The notes under the pieces: model-generated | What the model was told of the DNA's origin: nothing | The model's database searches: none | What the model saw: the letters and a program-made list of their open reading frames with translations, nothing else | Assembly: GCA_017979445.1 (NCBI GenBank) | Contig: CM030717.1 | Coordinates: forward strand, 27,469,132 to 27,533,131 | Length of the DNA: 64,000 nucleotides | Direction of reading: 5' to 3' | Source of the DNA: Akebia trifoliata | Taxonomy: Eukaryota; Streptophyta; Magnoliopsida; Ranunculales; Lardizabalaceae | In this document: one piece after another, positions 11,895 to 23,177 of the stretch | How the letters are laid out: each line of letters begins with the position of its first letter | Numbering within the stretch: the stretch's first letter is position 1 | Made by a program: the position numbers and the translations under genes

Positions 11895-12855
11895 AAATGT
11901 AGTACCATTTGATCCGATCAAGGCTTGTTGACTCTGGTAGTTCACTTCCATCATGATCTTGAAGTCTGACGACTTTTCCAGACAGTATTTCCTTAATGAA
12001 TGAATTTTTCCAATTTAGAATTTCTCCTATAATCGAGGAGGAGTGTTCAATCTTCTTTGAAGTCTGATAGTTAAATCTTTGACTTGTAAATGATGAGCTT
12101 TGAACTTTTTGTCAAATGCACGGGTGACTCTTCTTAGATAAGCTTGCACGTGGTACAGGGCTTTAACTCGTTTTCTTCGATCAAGTTTAATTCTTCATAC
12201 TACTAACGAAACCAATCTGTTTCTAACAAATGATTTTCCAATAAGACCCTGAGAGACGGAATTTACATTTCAACTGGTAAGATTGTTTCCATATCATACA
12301 CTAGAAAGTAGGGAATAGCTCTAGTGGAAGACTGTATTGAAGTATGATGTGCCCCTAGTGTGAATGGTAACTTCTCTAACTAATCCTGGTGTGATTGACG
12401 CATTGTCTTGATGATTGTTTTGAGATTTTTTACTAGCTGCTTCAACCTTTTCATTAATCTGAGGACGGTAGAGAGATAATGTGTGATGCCAAATCTTCAA
12501 CTTTGATCACAGAGTAATGATTTATGCTTTGAAGCACGACCCATTATCAGAAATCAATTCAAAAGGTATCCCCATATCGATTGATAATATGTGATTTGCA
12601 ACTCAAGATGTAGTGAGGATAGCACTGGTACATTTTATAACATCTTCTTTGATTCCATTGATATAGACGAGTATCTAGTCCATGTTGAACAACACTCAAG
12701 CTTGTACCTAACATACCCTCATATGATCACACGAACAAGTCTTTTGAAATTTCTGAAAAAATTCATTATCCCCTTGTGTTCCTCTAGAGATAAGATGGTT
12801 TCTATTTGAATCTCTTTAGGAATTTATTTCTGTTCCGAGGTCAATGACCTTTACT
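11895..12855 (-). pseudogene. Tat1 pol remnant: pre-RT motif, integrase core and C-terminus
   Basis: Read on the minus strand, pieces of a Tat-type polyprotein appear in shifting frames. Near 12660-12748 is KDLFV*SYEGMLG, which matches the KDVFAWSYEDMPG stretch preceding reverse transcriptase. Near 12535-12570 is GIPFELISDNGS, the integrase core with its catalytic Asp. Near 12430-12480 is YRPQINEKVEAASKK. Near 12060-12150 is the C-terminal YLRRVTRAFDKKFKAHHLQ. At about 11897-11930 the closing LDRIKWYY appears. Reverse transcriptase and RNase H are absent between the first and second pieces. Stops and frameshifts make it inactive. Confidence 0.8.
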
Positions 12856-13611
12856 TTCTTGGGCCCGACTCTTATCTTCTTGTCTTTGAATCTAGATTAT
12901 TAGTTAATTCGTTAATGCGCTCGAGATATTCAAAAATTTTCTTTATCCGATCAAATTTAGATGGGGCAACAGACACCTCTATAGACTCAACGAACTAACT
13001 TGACTCAATAGGAAAGAGTAGGCTCAATCTAAGGAAGACATGACCTTGCTGGAAAAAAGGACTCGAGCTAACCCAAATGACTCATGAAAACTCAAGACAA
13101 GTACCCATACAAGTTTGATTAGGGCTGAGGAATGAGATATTGCTTACAACCGGTAGGATTGAAGCACTATGATCTTCAAAGAACAACTGGATGATGTTGA
13201 GAAAATTTGAGGTCATTTCTGACTGTTGATTTGATATTGACGTTTACTTTAACTGACCGGATTTACAACCCTAGCTAGACGATGGACGATTGAGCTTAGA
13301 TACAATGATAACCCTTAAACCTCTTTGAAGGTGAATTTAACCAATTTCAGTGTCACCCCCTTGATAACATTTTAAATGAACCTTGAGATTTTATTGAATT
13401 TTGTGCACCAATCCATTAAAAAATTTATCCATTCAATGATTATTCAGAAGAAAAATAATTATGTTGCACTCTTGAAAAATATTGGAAAATAATGTTTTTA
13501 TTTCACAAATCTGATTATATTTTTGCAACATTTTTTGGTAGTTTTCCAAGGTCCATAAAAACTTTTCATGCAAAAAATAGATCTTTTGCAAATTTTTCCT
13601 TTTTTCTTTTC

Positions 13612-13850
13612 TTTTGGAAAACATTTTCTTCTGGAAAACATTTTTTTTTTTTAGAAAACATTTTTTCTTAGAAAACATTTTTTCTAGAGAATAACACCTT
13701 TTTCTGGAAAACACTTCTTTTGGAAAATATTTTATTCAGGAAAATATATTTTCTGAAAAATGTTTCTTCTAAAGAAGCCTTCTTTTGGAAAATAATCTCC
13801 CTTTTTTTTTTTTGAAAAATATTTTCTTTTTCTTCTTTGAAAATTCGATT
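13612..13850. repeat. Low-complexity GGAAAACATTTTTT repeat
   Basis: Irregular repeats of GGAAAACATTTTTTCTT with a 17-25 base period. The corresponding spacer in Tat2 is at about 43300-43362 and 45896-46060, split there by a DNA transposon. Confidence 0.6.
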
Positions 13851-13899
13851 TCCATTTTGATTTAACTGGCCCGGTCCATCATGATTGTTGGATCGGGAT

Positions 13900-14850
13900 G
13901 GACTGGGTCATTATTGTAAAAGAATGGACTCTTTACTGGGTCGGTGCACCCATTTTAATTTTCAAAAATAAAATTTCTTTGATCCTTGAGGACAATCATG
14001 CACTTTGATCTCAACATTCATATCACTCACAAACATTCATCCAACAACAGGCATTCATTCAATAAACAACCCGGGAACACCCACGATAAGTTCGAGTCGT
14101 GACCTATGGGGAAGGTTTCTAGACTCTAGGCTTACTACGTGCAATGCATTTTTATCTGGCCACCCTTGCCCAAGCACACCTATATACCTTTCGATACGTG
14201 GTGACTTGGTTTGATATACCGTATAGGTGATAATCTAAAACCTCAATTCACTTCTCTGAAGCCAAAAACAGCCAGTTTGATCTCCAGTTGAGAGGTGGCG
14301 CACAATGCTGAGCAAGGGCCCACTTAAATACCTCTCGTCTAGAATAGACGTAGTCTATCCCCCTCGTACAATAGGGTACAGCGGGGCAAGATCTTGCTTA
14401 GACACCGGTTTTGACCAAGAAGTGCAATTGATATACTTAGATTACCTTTTATACCTACGGGTACGAGTCAAGAGTTGTAGCTTTCATAAATGGTTTGGCA
14501 TCCCACGAGAGGACCGACCACGTACTAGTACTACGTTGGCAATCGGGACATGTGACTGTGTGGCTTACAATAGGACAAAGGCTCAGGTCACCCCATCATG
14601 GGTGCATCAATATGTCTCTCAGAATCACCTGATCAGACGGTGTTGATGCCCGAGTTCGATATACCCTAAGGTACGTGACTGGAGTTGTGGGTTTCATGAA
14701 TGACGTCGCATCTCCGAAGAGACCGGGCCACGCACTAGTGCCACGTTGGCTAAATGGGATGTGTAAGTGAGTAAAGCGGTAAACGTGCATGTGGTGTGTG
14801 CAAAGTAAGGTGGGATGTGCCCGGGGCCTTTTCAAACAAATGGGCCCATG
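13900..14850 (-). other. Conserved non-coding block of Tat1
   Basis: This stretch is GC-richer than its surroundings and is matched on the plus strand by 42380-43080 of Tat2 at roughly 85 % by eye, while the pol pieces are badly decayed. It contains an internal repeat: CACTAGTGCCACGTTGGC (14733-14750) and CTAGTACTACGTTGGC (14525-14540). No open frame is shared by both copies, so conservation is at the nucleotide level. It sits where gag or an extra ORF would be expected in Tat/Ogre elements. Confidence 0.6.
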
Positions 14851-15179
14851 GCCCAATCAAGCCAATCAAGAGAGGATATTAAATCATACAAGTGCAAGCA
14901 AACATCGATCAGGAACATACTCATATGGTTTAATTCAAGCTTTAAACGTGCACATCTCTAGCATTCATCAATTAGCAAATCAATTAATAAATAAGGGCCT
15001 ATAATAATTAATTAGATCTAATCATCGCAATAGGCACAATTTTTATAATTTTTAAAGTCCAATCAATGATCACTTTTAGGTGATCCAAAATAAATCGAGA
15101 TTCCAATAGGTGTTACATTGATGATAGAATGACAATGGTTGAGATGAGCTCACTCTCAAGAACATTAATTGTGCCAACA

Positions 15180-16165
15180 TTAGATAAATTCAGATTTTCT
15201 GTGAATTAGGAAAATACAATCTGAACTTGCATCGATGATATCTAAGGCTCTCGATAACGAAATCGAGTGAACTCAAGTTCTAAATTAATCTACTCGATGA
15301 GATCTACATTTTATTAATAGGTGTCCAGACTTAGTTCTCACCAGAATGTTCTGTAAAAACGTTTTAACGTTGCTATCCCAACTTTCATTCAGAAAAAATT
15401 CTAGATTTACAGATTGAACTTGCATCGATGATATCTAAGGCTTCTGATAACGAAATTGAGTGAACTCAAGTTCTAAATTAATCTAGTCGATGAGATTTAC
15501 GTTTCATTAAGAGGTTCCCAGATTTAATTCTCACTAGAATGTTCTGTAAAAAAGTTTTAACATTGCTGTCCCAACTTTCATTCAGAAATAATTTCAGATT
15601 TACAGATTGAACTTGCATCGATGATATCTAAGGCTTCTGATGAGGAAATTGAGTGAACTCAAGTTCTAAATTAATCTACTCGATAAGATCTACGTTTTAT
15701 TAATAGGTTCCCAGACTTAATTCTCACTAGAATATTCTGTAAAAAAATTTTAACGTTGCTGTCCCAACTTTCATTCAGAAATAATTCCAGATTTACAGAT
15801 TGAACTTGCATCGGTGATATCTAAGGCTTCCGATAACGAAATTGAGTGAACTCAAGTTCTAAATTAATCTACTCGATGAGATCTACGTTTTATTAATAGG
15901 TTCCCAAACTTAATTCTTACTAGAATGTTCTGTAAAAAATTTTAAACGTTGCTGTCCTAACTTTCATTCAGAAATAATTCCAGATTTACAAATTGAACTT
16001 GCATCGATGATATCTAAGGCTTCCGATAACGAAATTGAGTGAACTCAGATTCTAAATTAATCTACTCGACGAGATCTATGTTTTATTAAAGCCTCTCAGA
16101 CTTAATTCTCACTAGAATATTCTCTAAAAATGTTTTAATATTTCTGTCCAACCTTCATCATTCCA
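15180..16165 (-). repeat. 193-bp tandem repeat, five units (5' UTR of Tat1)
   Basis: The phrase TTGAACTTGCATCGATGATA or a close form starts at about 15221 (diverged), 15415, 15607, 15800 and 15993, giving a period of 192-194 bp. Units are about 90 % alike by eye. The array lies roughly 230 bp inside the primer site. Tat2 has no such array at this place; it has the gene-like insertion instead. Confidence 0.9.
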
Positions 16166-16375
16166 TCAATTTGAATCTTTCATTATTTATGGGTCATCAA
16201 AAAGTGATCCTTAATTGAAAAAAAAAAAATGCAATACCCAAAATCATCTACAATCAAGACAAAATAAATAAACAGAAAAAATAAATAAAATAAATCCAAC
16301 TAAATAATAAAAAAAAACTAGGTCATCTTGGCAATGCTCCCATACTTGGGGTTTTTCAAGTTTGATCCTCAATAG

Positions 16376-16394
16376 TCCCCAGCGGAGTCGCCAC
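16376..16394 (-). other. Primer binding site of Tat1 (tRNA-Arg type)
   Basis: Minus-strand GTGGCGACTCCGCTGGGGA directly after the 5' LTR end. This sequence is typical of Tat/Ogre elements that use tRNA-Arg. It fixes the orientation of the element. Confidence 0.8.
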
Positions 16395-18138
16395 TGAAAG
16401 CGCCCTCGATCCGCGGGGTGCGCGGACCCGCTTTTGACCCTTGAGGTTTGGGAGTCGCCACCTAGTTATTACGGTCTAGGAACCGATCAATGACTCTAAA
16501 CGGATAAAAACTAATCTAAAACAAAAAAAAAGTAAGTTCGGGGATCATGTTACGGGATTGGAAGGTGTTAGGCACCAACCCCGCCCGGCCAAAGCCGGTC
16601 TCTACTAAATTCCCAAGTAAATTACATTGCTAAAACCTAGATAAAAAATAAATTAAAAAAAAAAAAAAAAACCTTTCCGATGCAAGGACTTTGTTCCCTC
16701 AGATCTGACAAAAAGAGCTCATTGTACCGTGCTCCCTTGCTTCGTTCTGTTTCCGGATTTGTCTTTGGATCTCCGAGGTAAGGTATCTCCTTATTTTTTG
16801 AATCTGAACTCTTCAAGTTCGTTGCGGATTTGGGGGTGTTTTTAGAAGGCTTTTGGGTGTTTTCTAGACTAAAATTGAAGGAGGGATGTTAGCTAAGGAG
16901 TTGGGGCTCCAAAACTAGGGTTTATGGGGGGCTAGGGGAGCTTCTAGACCTACTTCTCTTAGGGTTTATGATTTGATACGAAAATAGGGTGTGAGCACCT
17001 CTATTTATAGATGTTTTTAGGGGTTGATTTGGATAGAGTTAGTGTTTAATTAGAGATCTTTTAATTAGAGTTGTGTTTTAATTTGACTTGTTTTTGGTAG
17101 AATTGTGTTTTAATTAGAATTGTTTTAGGTAGAATTATTTTTAAGTTAGAACTCTATTAGATAGAGTTATTAATCAATTATAATTCTATTATGACTTTTG
17201 GTCTTATTTGATTGACTTTTAATGTTTTGACTTTAGTCTTAATTGATTGACTTTAAATATCTTGACTTTAGTCTTGCTTAATTGACTTTAATTTTGACTT
17301 CAGTCTCACTTGATTGACTTTAATACCTTGACTTCAGTCTTGCTTGATTTACTTTTGGTTTTTGGAGAACCCCCCTCCATTATTTCTTTAATTCTTTGGA
17401 CCCCCAAATGGAGGGGTCCTTAAAGAAATATCCCACGAACCCTCAACGATTTTGCCTGAGAGTCCGATTAATCGATTTTTTAGGTTCAAAATTTTAAATT
17501 AATTTCATTAATGTTTAAATTTAATTATTTAATATTTTATTTATTAATTTCGAATTTTTTAATTATGAAAATTGTGAAATTACCGTTTTGCCCCCGGAGA
17601 GGACTTTTCACGTTTTAAGTCGGTTTTTAATGTTCTAGGATGTTTTAGAATCGATTTTTCGTAAGGAATTCAATGAGAATGTTGGTTTGTGTCATTTATG
17701 AACATTTTTATGTGAAATGATTGTGAACTTTACGAGGGGCATTTTCGTAATTTTGTCAAATCCTGTTAAAATTGGGAAAATGATTTATTTGATTTCGATT
17801 TGTTGTTTTATGTGTTTGAGAGAGTTTTCCTAAGCGTAACGTAGGCTCTAGGGTTGTTTTGATGTCAGGGGTATTTTGGTAATTTGGTAATTTTTAGTGA
17901 TTTTTATCGTGAAGCTTCTTTTTTGTCTGCAAGATGATGATTTCTATGTTTCTGGGGTCGTACTTTCCTAGCGTAGCGTGGTTTCTAAGGTTTTGTCAAT
18001 TCGAGATACCTCATCTGGATTTCTGAAACAAATCTGGTAACAAAGTAAAGCAATGGAATACACATCCATCATTGGGAATCCTTGCGATCGGGTTGACGAG
18101 TTGATTAATCAGGCGGATGCAAAAATGGGGTGTCTACA
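16395..18138 (-). repeat. 5' LTR of Tat1
   Basis: 1744 bp, about 99 % identical by eye to the LTR at 7678-9420. Minus-strand TATA box CTATAAATAGAGG at about 16999-17011. This would be the promoter copy. Confidence 0.92.
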
Positions 18139-18555
18139 TAGGGGAGTCGTTGTTTGTAATTAGAAAGGGGAAGAACATTTCCATCGAGGGTTTTGCAACC
18201 AAACCGATTCGTTTGGCATTCAAGTTTCACCAAATTCGATGTTCCGGACCGTCACTCCTCCATTTCCAAGCTAGCTTATCGTGTCCAACAACCACAACAA
18301 GTAATGGACTCTCGATTCTTATTAATAACCGTAAATTTCAGAAAATTGCATTTAGGGATCTTTCGAAACTTTTGTATGTTTTAAATTTATAGAATGTCGT
18401 TTAATTTACTTCAAATTCATGCTAGAAATAGTTATGTTTGATATGTTTTATCGTAGTTTAAATGTTTAATTCGTAGATGGGTTAGTAGAATCGAAAAGGA
18501 TTGAAAAACTCGAAGAAACGAAGAAGAAAATCAGAAAATTCGCAAAAATGAAGTT

Positions 18556-18618
18556 TCTGTCGGTTCCACCATGAGCCGCAGTGCTCTAGGCACGGTGCTA
18601 CCGTGAGTCACCGTGAAA
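18556..18618 (+). repeat. GC-rich variable module of LTR copy C
   Basis: Inverted motifs around CACGGTGCTACCGTGAGTC, with CTGTCGGTTCCACCATGAG at its left. Same relative place as the module of copy B, but mostly different sequence. Confidence 0.55.
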
Positions 18619-20637
18619 ATTAAAAAGTGCCCAATTTTTTTTTTCTGATATTTGTTTTGGATTTCTCATGCTTTTAACATGCCAAATCAACTACTTATGG
18701 CTCCCGTAACTCCTTCAAACGAAGTGAAAAAAAAATAAACAAATTTTCATCACGACGGGAATATTTTAAGTATTTGCGTGATATCTTTTGCATTTCTTTG
18801 AATTAGGTTACAAAATTACATGGCTCTTCTTATATTATCAAGGGCCTTCATTTACAAAAACCCGTTTTCAATTTCGAAAACTTTGAAAAATCGAGTTTCC
18901 GACACTTAGCCAATTTTCATTGATTTTTCTCAGTTTTGACAGTTGCCTTCACATATTTATTGGGATCCTGTTTTAACAAAAATTGGATAGTTTTCGATTG
19001 AATGATAAAAGTGATTTTGCAAGCTTGGAAAAGAAATACTTTGTTTGAAAAGTCAAGAAGTAAAAACACGGTAAAATGGGAAAGGGATGAATCGGTAAAA
19101 TGTCAGAATCATACCGAGGGGTAATGTCTGCATTTTACATTGTATGTTGTATGTAGGTTGGTAAAAGGATATCTAGGTTATTAATGAAAGGGTTGCATGT
19201 TTATTTAAATTTATGTTGGCGTAGAGGCTCCGAGTATTATTGTTTATTTTAGGCCAGGTGGCCACAGTTGCAGGGTAGGAACTGGATATCCATTCTCAAC
19301 CCTGTTCTGTTAAATTTCTCTTTTGTTTTAAATGAAAACCAATATATATATGTAGCTATTTTGTGAGCTGTTAAAGGGTCTGTGAATGCTTGAAGGGATA
19401 GTGCGTCACATCATCCGGAGGGATGTACTATCCTGGGATGTACGGTAGGGACAACCAAGCTCATACGTGGTATGGGACGCGTATGAGAGTGGAGTCACAA
19501 CTGGAATCCGGGTCCATTCCTTTCTTATCTTTACCAGTGAACGTGTATTATAAAGGTGGTCGTATCCGAATGGAGTGTTTATTTTGGGAATCACATGCAC
19601 GCCTGATAGACATAGACGAAGATGATTGGTCAGTGATCACTAACAATCTAGTAGTAGTTGAATATTCTGACACATCAAAAAGAGACCCATTGCTTACGGT
19701 CTCTTCAAACGGCCTACCTGAGTTAGATAAATGGTCACCAGTGTGGTAAGAGCAGCGACTGGCCACAAAATCAGGAACTAAAAGTCAGATTTATGTTGCA
19801 ACATCATGTCCTGATTGGAAGTGATCTAGTCGTGAATCCCAACTCTCTGATTCCACTACTCCACCAACTTGTATTATGTATCTGTTGTTATATTTTGAAT
19901 TATAAACTGCAAAGCATGCTTGTTATTTCAATGTGATAAATCGTAGTTGTATAACAAAAGAAAAATGTATAATGAGTAATGATGATCGATGTAATGTGAG
20001 TTTTAAAATGTTTAGTTGCTCATCCCTGGTTATATGTACCAGTTAATCGTATTTTCTCTTGTAAAACTTTGCATATATTAAACTGTTCAGCATGCTTACT
20101 CGACCATGTTTAGGGGAGGTTATTAGTAGGAATTAGTTGTGGACTTACTGGGTAACCAACGTTACTCACCCTTTCCTTCCTATTTTTTTTTAGTTTCAGC
20201 ACTTGCAGTAACCGAGACAGGCACAGAGTCGTTAAGTGAGGAGTATCTGGTCGGTCAGATCGACGATCAGAGTCTATTGCTTAGTGAGCACTAGGGCTAC
20301 ACCCCTTAGTGATGTCAGTTTTGTCCAAGATGTATGTAAATTTTGGAGTGAGTGTTAGGTTTGTATTAGAGTAAGAGTACTTTGGAAATCTTGTATATTG
20401 TTAAACTTTCGCACTCTGATATACTCATGTATCAGTTATTTTCAGTCTTCCACTGTTATTGTCATGTTGCCTTTATATATGTCAAAATTTGTGGTATATT
20501 TAGATTACGATGTTTTCAAGTTCCGTGGAACACTAACATAAACAGAGAAAGCCATGCCTAAATTTCGAGGTGTCACCTAGTACCTTGGGATTTGGCCTTG
20601 GGATTTGTGTTAGTGTTTGGCGGGGCATCACATCTCA

Positions 20638-20745
20638 TCACTTACTTGCCCATGTCATCTTTACCTGCTTCTTCTTTATCATTTGTATGTCTCATCATTT
20701 GCTTACCCTTGTCATTTTTCGACTGTCTTAGAAGACATACTGCAT
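20638..20745. repeat. Continuation of the tandem repeat flanking LTR copy C
   Basis: Two further units of the roughly 60-base repeat seen at 6982-7045 (CATTTGTATGTCTCATCA and relatives). Confidence 0.55.
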
Positions 20746-21399
20746 AGTGTATTATTTGAACCGATCTTCAAATACTCTACAATATATTTTGCTTCAAGGT
20801 AGTTTTGGATTTGTGGTTTTTTATACTAGGGGGTTTTTAAATAAGTTATCAAAATTACACAAAGTAATGTGTTGGATGTTCTCATGTCATGAAAATTGGT
20901 AAGCATGTTTTTAATTAATGCACATTTTGGATAATAAAAAAATTGAAATGTTCAAATACTCCTCCATACAAGGAACTCTTTTATTCAAAAACGTAATTGT
21001 TCTTTACCTAGGTCAATTGAGTTGATTGCTATAAGCTTCCCTTGATTATGAGGACCAAGCGACTACGTCGTGCCTATCTGACTAGCATGTGAATTCTAAA
21101 ATATCACTGACCCAAACATAAATGCACAGTCCCTCCTTGGCCAAAAGTAAACAACACTAGGTACTCTTGACCCAAAATATAAATGAACATTGGGCATTTT
21201 TTTACCCAAAGTCAATGATTTCGGATACTAGCTGATCCCAACTACCCATCCGTCAATATTTCTTACATATAAATCATGCCCCAAAAGCTCTGATGTACTC
21301 AACCATAATCATTCCTATAATAAAGATTAATACCACCTTTTAAAGATTAGGACATCTTAATCCTAATTCCTAACTAAATCTTAACCTTTCCCAATTAAC
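20746..21399. other. No recognisable feature
   Basis: AT-rich sequence. Around 21060-21260 the phrase ACCCAAA..TAAATG..CA recurs three times in degenerate form, without a clear period. No gene or element end was found. Confidence 0.5.
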
Positions 21400-23177
21400 T
21401 TCCTAATCTGTAACTATGCCATCTCGTCAAGTTTGAGTTTGAGTTTTTCTTTTTTGATAAGATGTATTACTCAAAAGTTCTTTATTTAAACTCACATTCC
21501 ATATCAACAAATCGATTCAAGCTAGACTTATTACTAAAATAACACAAAAAATCATAATAAGGTTTTCTAAAATATATTTGAATTTACACCAAGGTATTGT
21601 TCCTATTTTTAACATAAAATTCAATCAATTATAACTTTAGTACAACACAAGCAAAACAAGAAAACTTGATTTTTAAAACTTCATAAGGTAACAAAAATGG
21701 TTTAAAAGTGGTTTTACGCAAACAGAAGATCACACAGGTCCCACAAAGTTTTCAACAAAAAATATCATTTTGATCCCCACATGTCACCTATGGTGGCAAT
21801 GGGCTATTTTCTATGGCAGCACCACAGTTTATGCCTGTGGTGGGTAGGGGTGGCACCATGACTCCCACCTTGCAATTTCAGATTTGCACAAAAACTTATT
21901 TTCTCATGATTTATTTTAGACTTATTTTCCTTTTGTTCTACATATCATTTGTCAATGATTTTGAAGAATATAATGAAAGTAGAGCACTTTGAGTTTGAAA
22001 AATTCTTTTAAGAAAGTCAAACACATCTAGCATATAAAAATCAAAAATTTTCAAGATTACAATCATGCAATCATAAATATTCAAAGGAAATTCATTGGAA
22101 AGATATCATATAAATCTTGAGACACATAATATAGTTATAATCACATAACGAATGTCATTGAAGAGTTTATAAAGGAATAAATTATATCTTCTACGTATTA
22201 GAATGAAATTTTAATGAAAAGAACATTAATGTATATACTTTCATAAAATATCTACGATATAAAGTGAATTTCTTGTCTAATCGAGAGGGAAGAAATTTTA
22301 CCTGAGTATCTGATCCACTTATCAAGCATATCACACTTTCTTCTCTTATTCTCACTTGGTGTAACTTGAAGGATGGGAAGAATTTGATTTCATAGAAGAT
22401 TAGAATTAGAAATTTTAGGCTCTTGGGGGTGTTCTACTCAAGAGAATGGCATGAATTGGTGTTGTAACTTGGGCAAGAATTTATAGGAGTAGAATAGACA
22501 ACATCTTCTTTCAAATAGAAATTATAAAGCCCAAGCCACATATAACCATGGTTTACCCAATCATTATTTTGGTTTGGTTAATGGACACATGGCATAAGCC
22601 ATGATGAGGTTTAGACACATGTTTCACTAAAACCCTTGGTTGAAACACCTCATGCTTAAGTGTTGAACAAGGCTAATGAGTCTTTTTGACTCATGCCAAT
22701 TCTCAACTAGTCACTCTTTATCACTAACCTCAATTACTTAAGGTTATCTTCTATCCTAATTTAACTACTAAACAAGTGGGGTGTGGGAACACCTTACATT
22801 TAATACAACTCAAAGTTTAAGATTTGACTTCAGTCAAATCCGATAAACTCATAAATTTTTCTAAATAAATCTAACATTGGAACAATTAACCTAAATCAAC
22901 TCTTTTCGAACTTCGACTTGTAGATATATCACTTTGATTAATTTTTCGAAACCTATATAATGGTACTATTCTTTTTTCCAAGACTCCCACTCCTTATGTT
23001 ACTTATCCTTAAGTCTTAGTCCCATTTGACTTAGTTTCTTTGTTAATTTTTCTGAGAGCATTTTTTTTCAACAAATCTTTTAAAGATGTTTTACCCTATA
23101 TAAATTTTTTTATAGACTTCCCAATCTTTTGAACTTACATACTTATCTGAACATTTCCTCGAGATTTGGGGTATTAC
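21400..23177 (-). mobile_element. Family G-related LTR fragment (copy I)
   Basis: The right edge reads, on the minus strand, CGTAATACCCCAAATCTCGA, close to the family G start TGTAATACCCC with its first base changed. A minus-strand TATA-like CTCCTATAAATTC lies near 22480. At 21781-21870 there is a GC-rich palindromic island, as in other copies. The left boundary is uncertain and no TSD was found. Confidence 0.5.
21781..21870. repeat. GC-rich variable module of LTR copy I
   Basis: Contains GGTGGCA, TGGCAGCACCA and GTGGTGGGTAGGGGTGGCACC motifs in inverted arrangement. Sequence differs from the modules of copies B, C, E, F and G. Confidence 0.5.

Larger units (their letters stand above)
7678..18138 (-). 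mobile_element. Tat1: Ty3/Tat-like LTR retrotransposon, defective
   Basis: A complete 10.46 kb element on the minus strand with TSD TAGGG on both sides (7673-7677 and 18139-18143). Order on the minus strand: 5' LTR, primer site, 193-bp tandem repeats, conserved non-coding block, AT-rich spacer, degraded pol pieces, two tandem arrays, polypurine tract, 3' LTR. LTRs begin TGTAGACACCCCATTTTTGC and end GGCGCTTTCA, as in Tat/Ogre-type elements. The LTRs differ at roughly 16 positions in 1743, so insertion looks recent. No gag, protease, reverse transcriptase or RNase H is recognisable, so it could not have moved by itself. Confidence 0.92.
7046..20632 (+). mobile_element. Family G LTR copy C, split by Tat1, TSD TCTCA
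   Basis: The left end TGTAACACCCCGAATTTTC (7046) and right end GGCGGGGCATCACA (20632) match copy B, and the flanks carry a perfect 5-bp repeat TCTCA (7041-7045 and 20633-20637). LTR sequence occupies 7046-7677 and 18139-20632, about 3.13 kb in total. The gap is the Tat1 insertion. Its two halves line up with copy B across the Tat1 insertion point. No internal region of its own is present, so it is a solo LTR that was later hit by Tat1. Confidence 0.9.
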
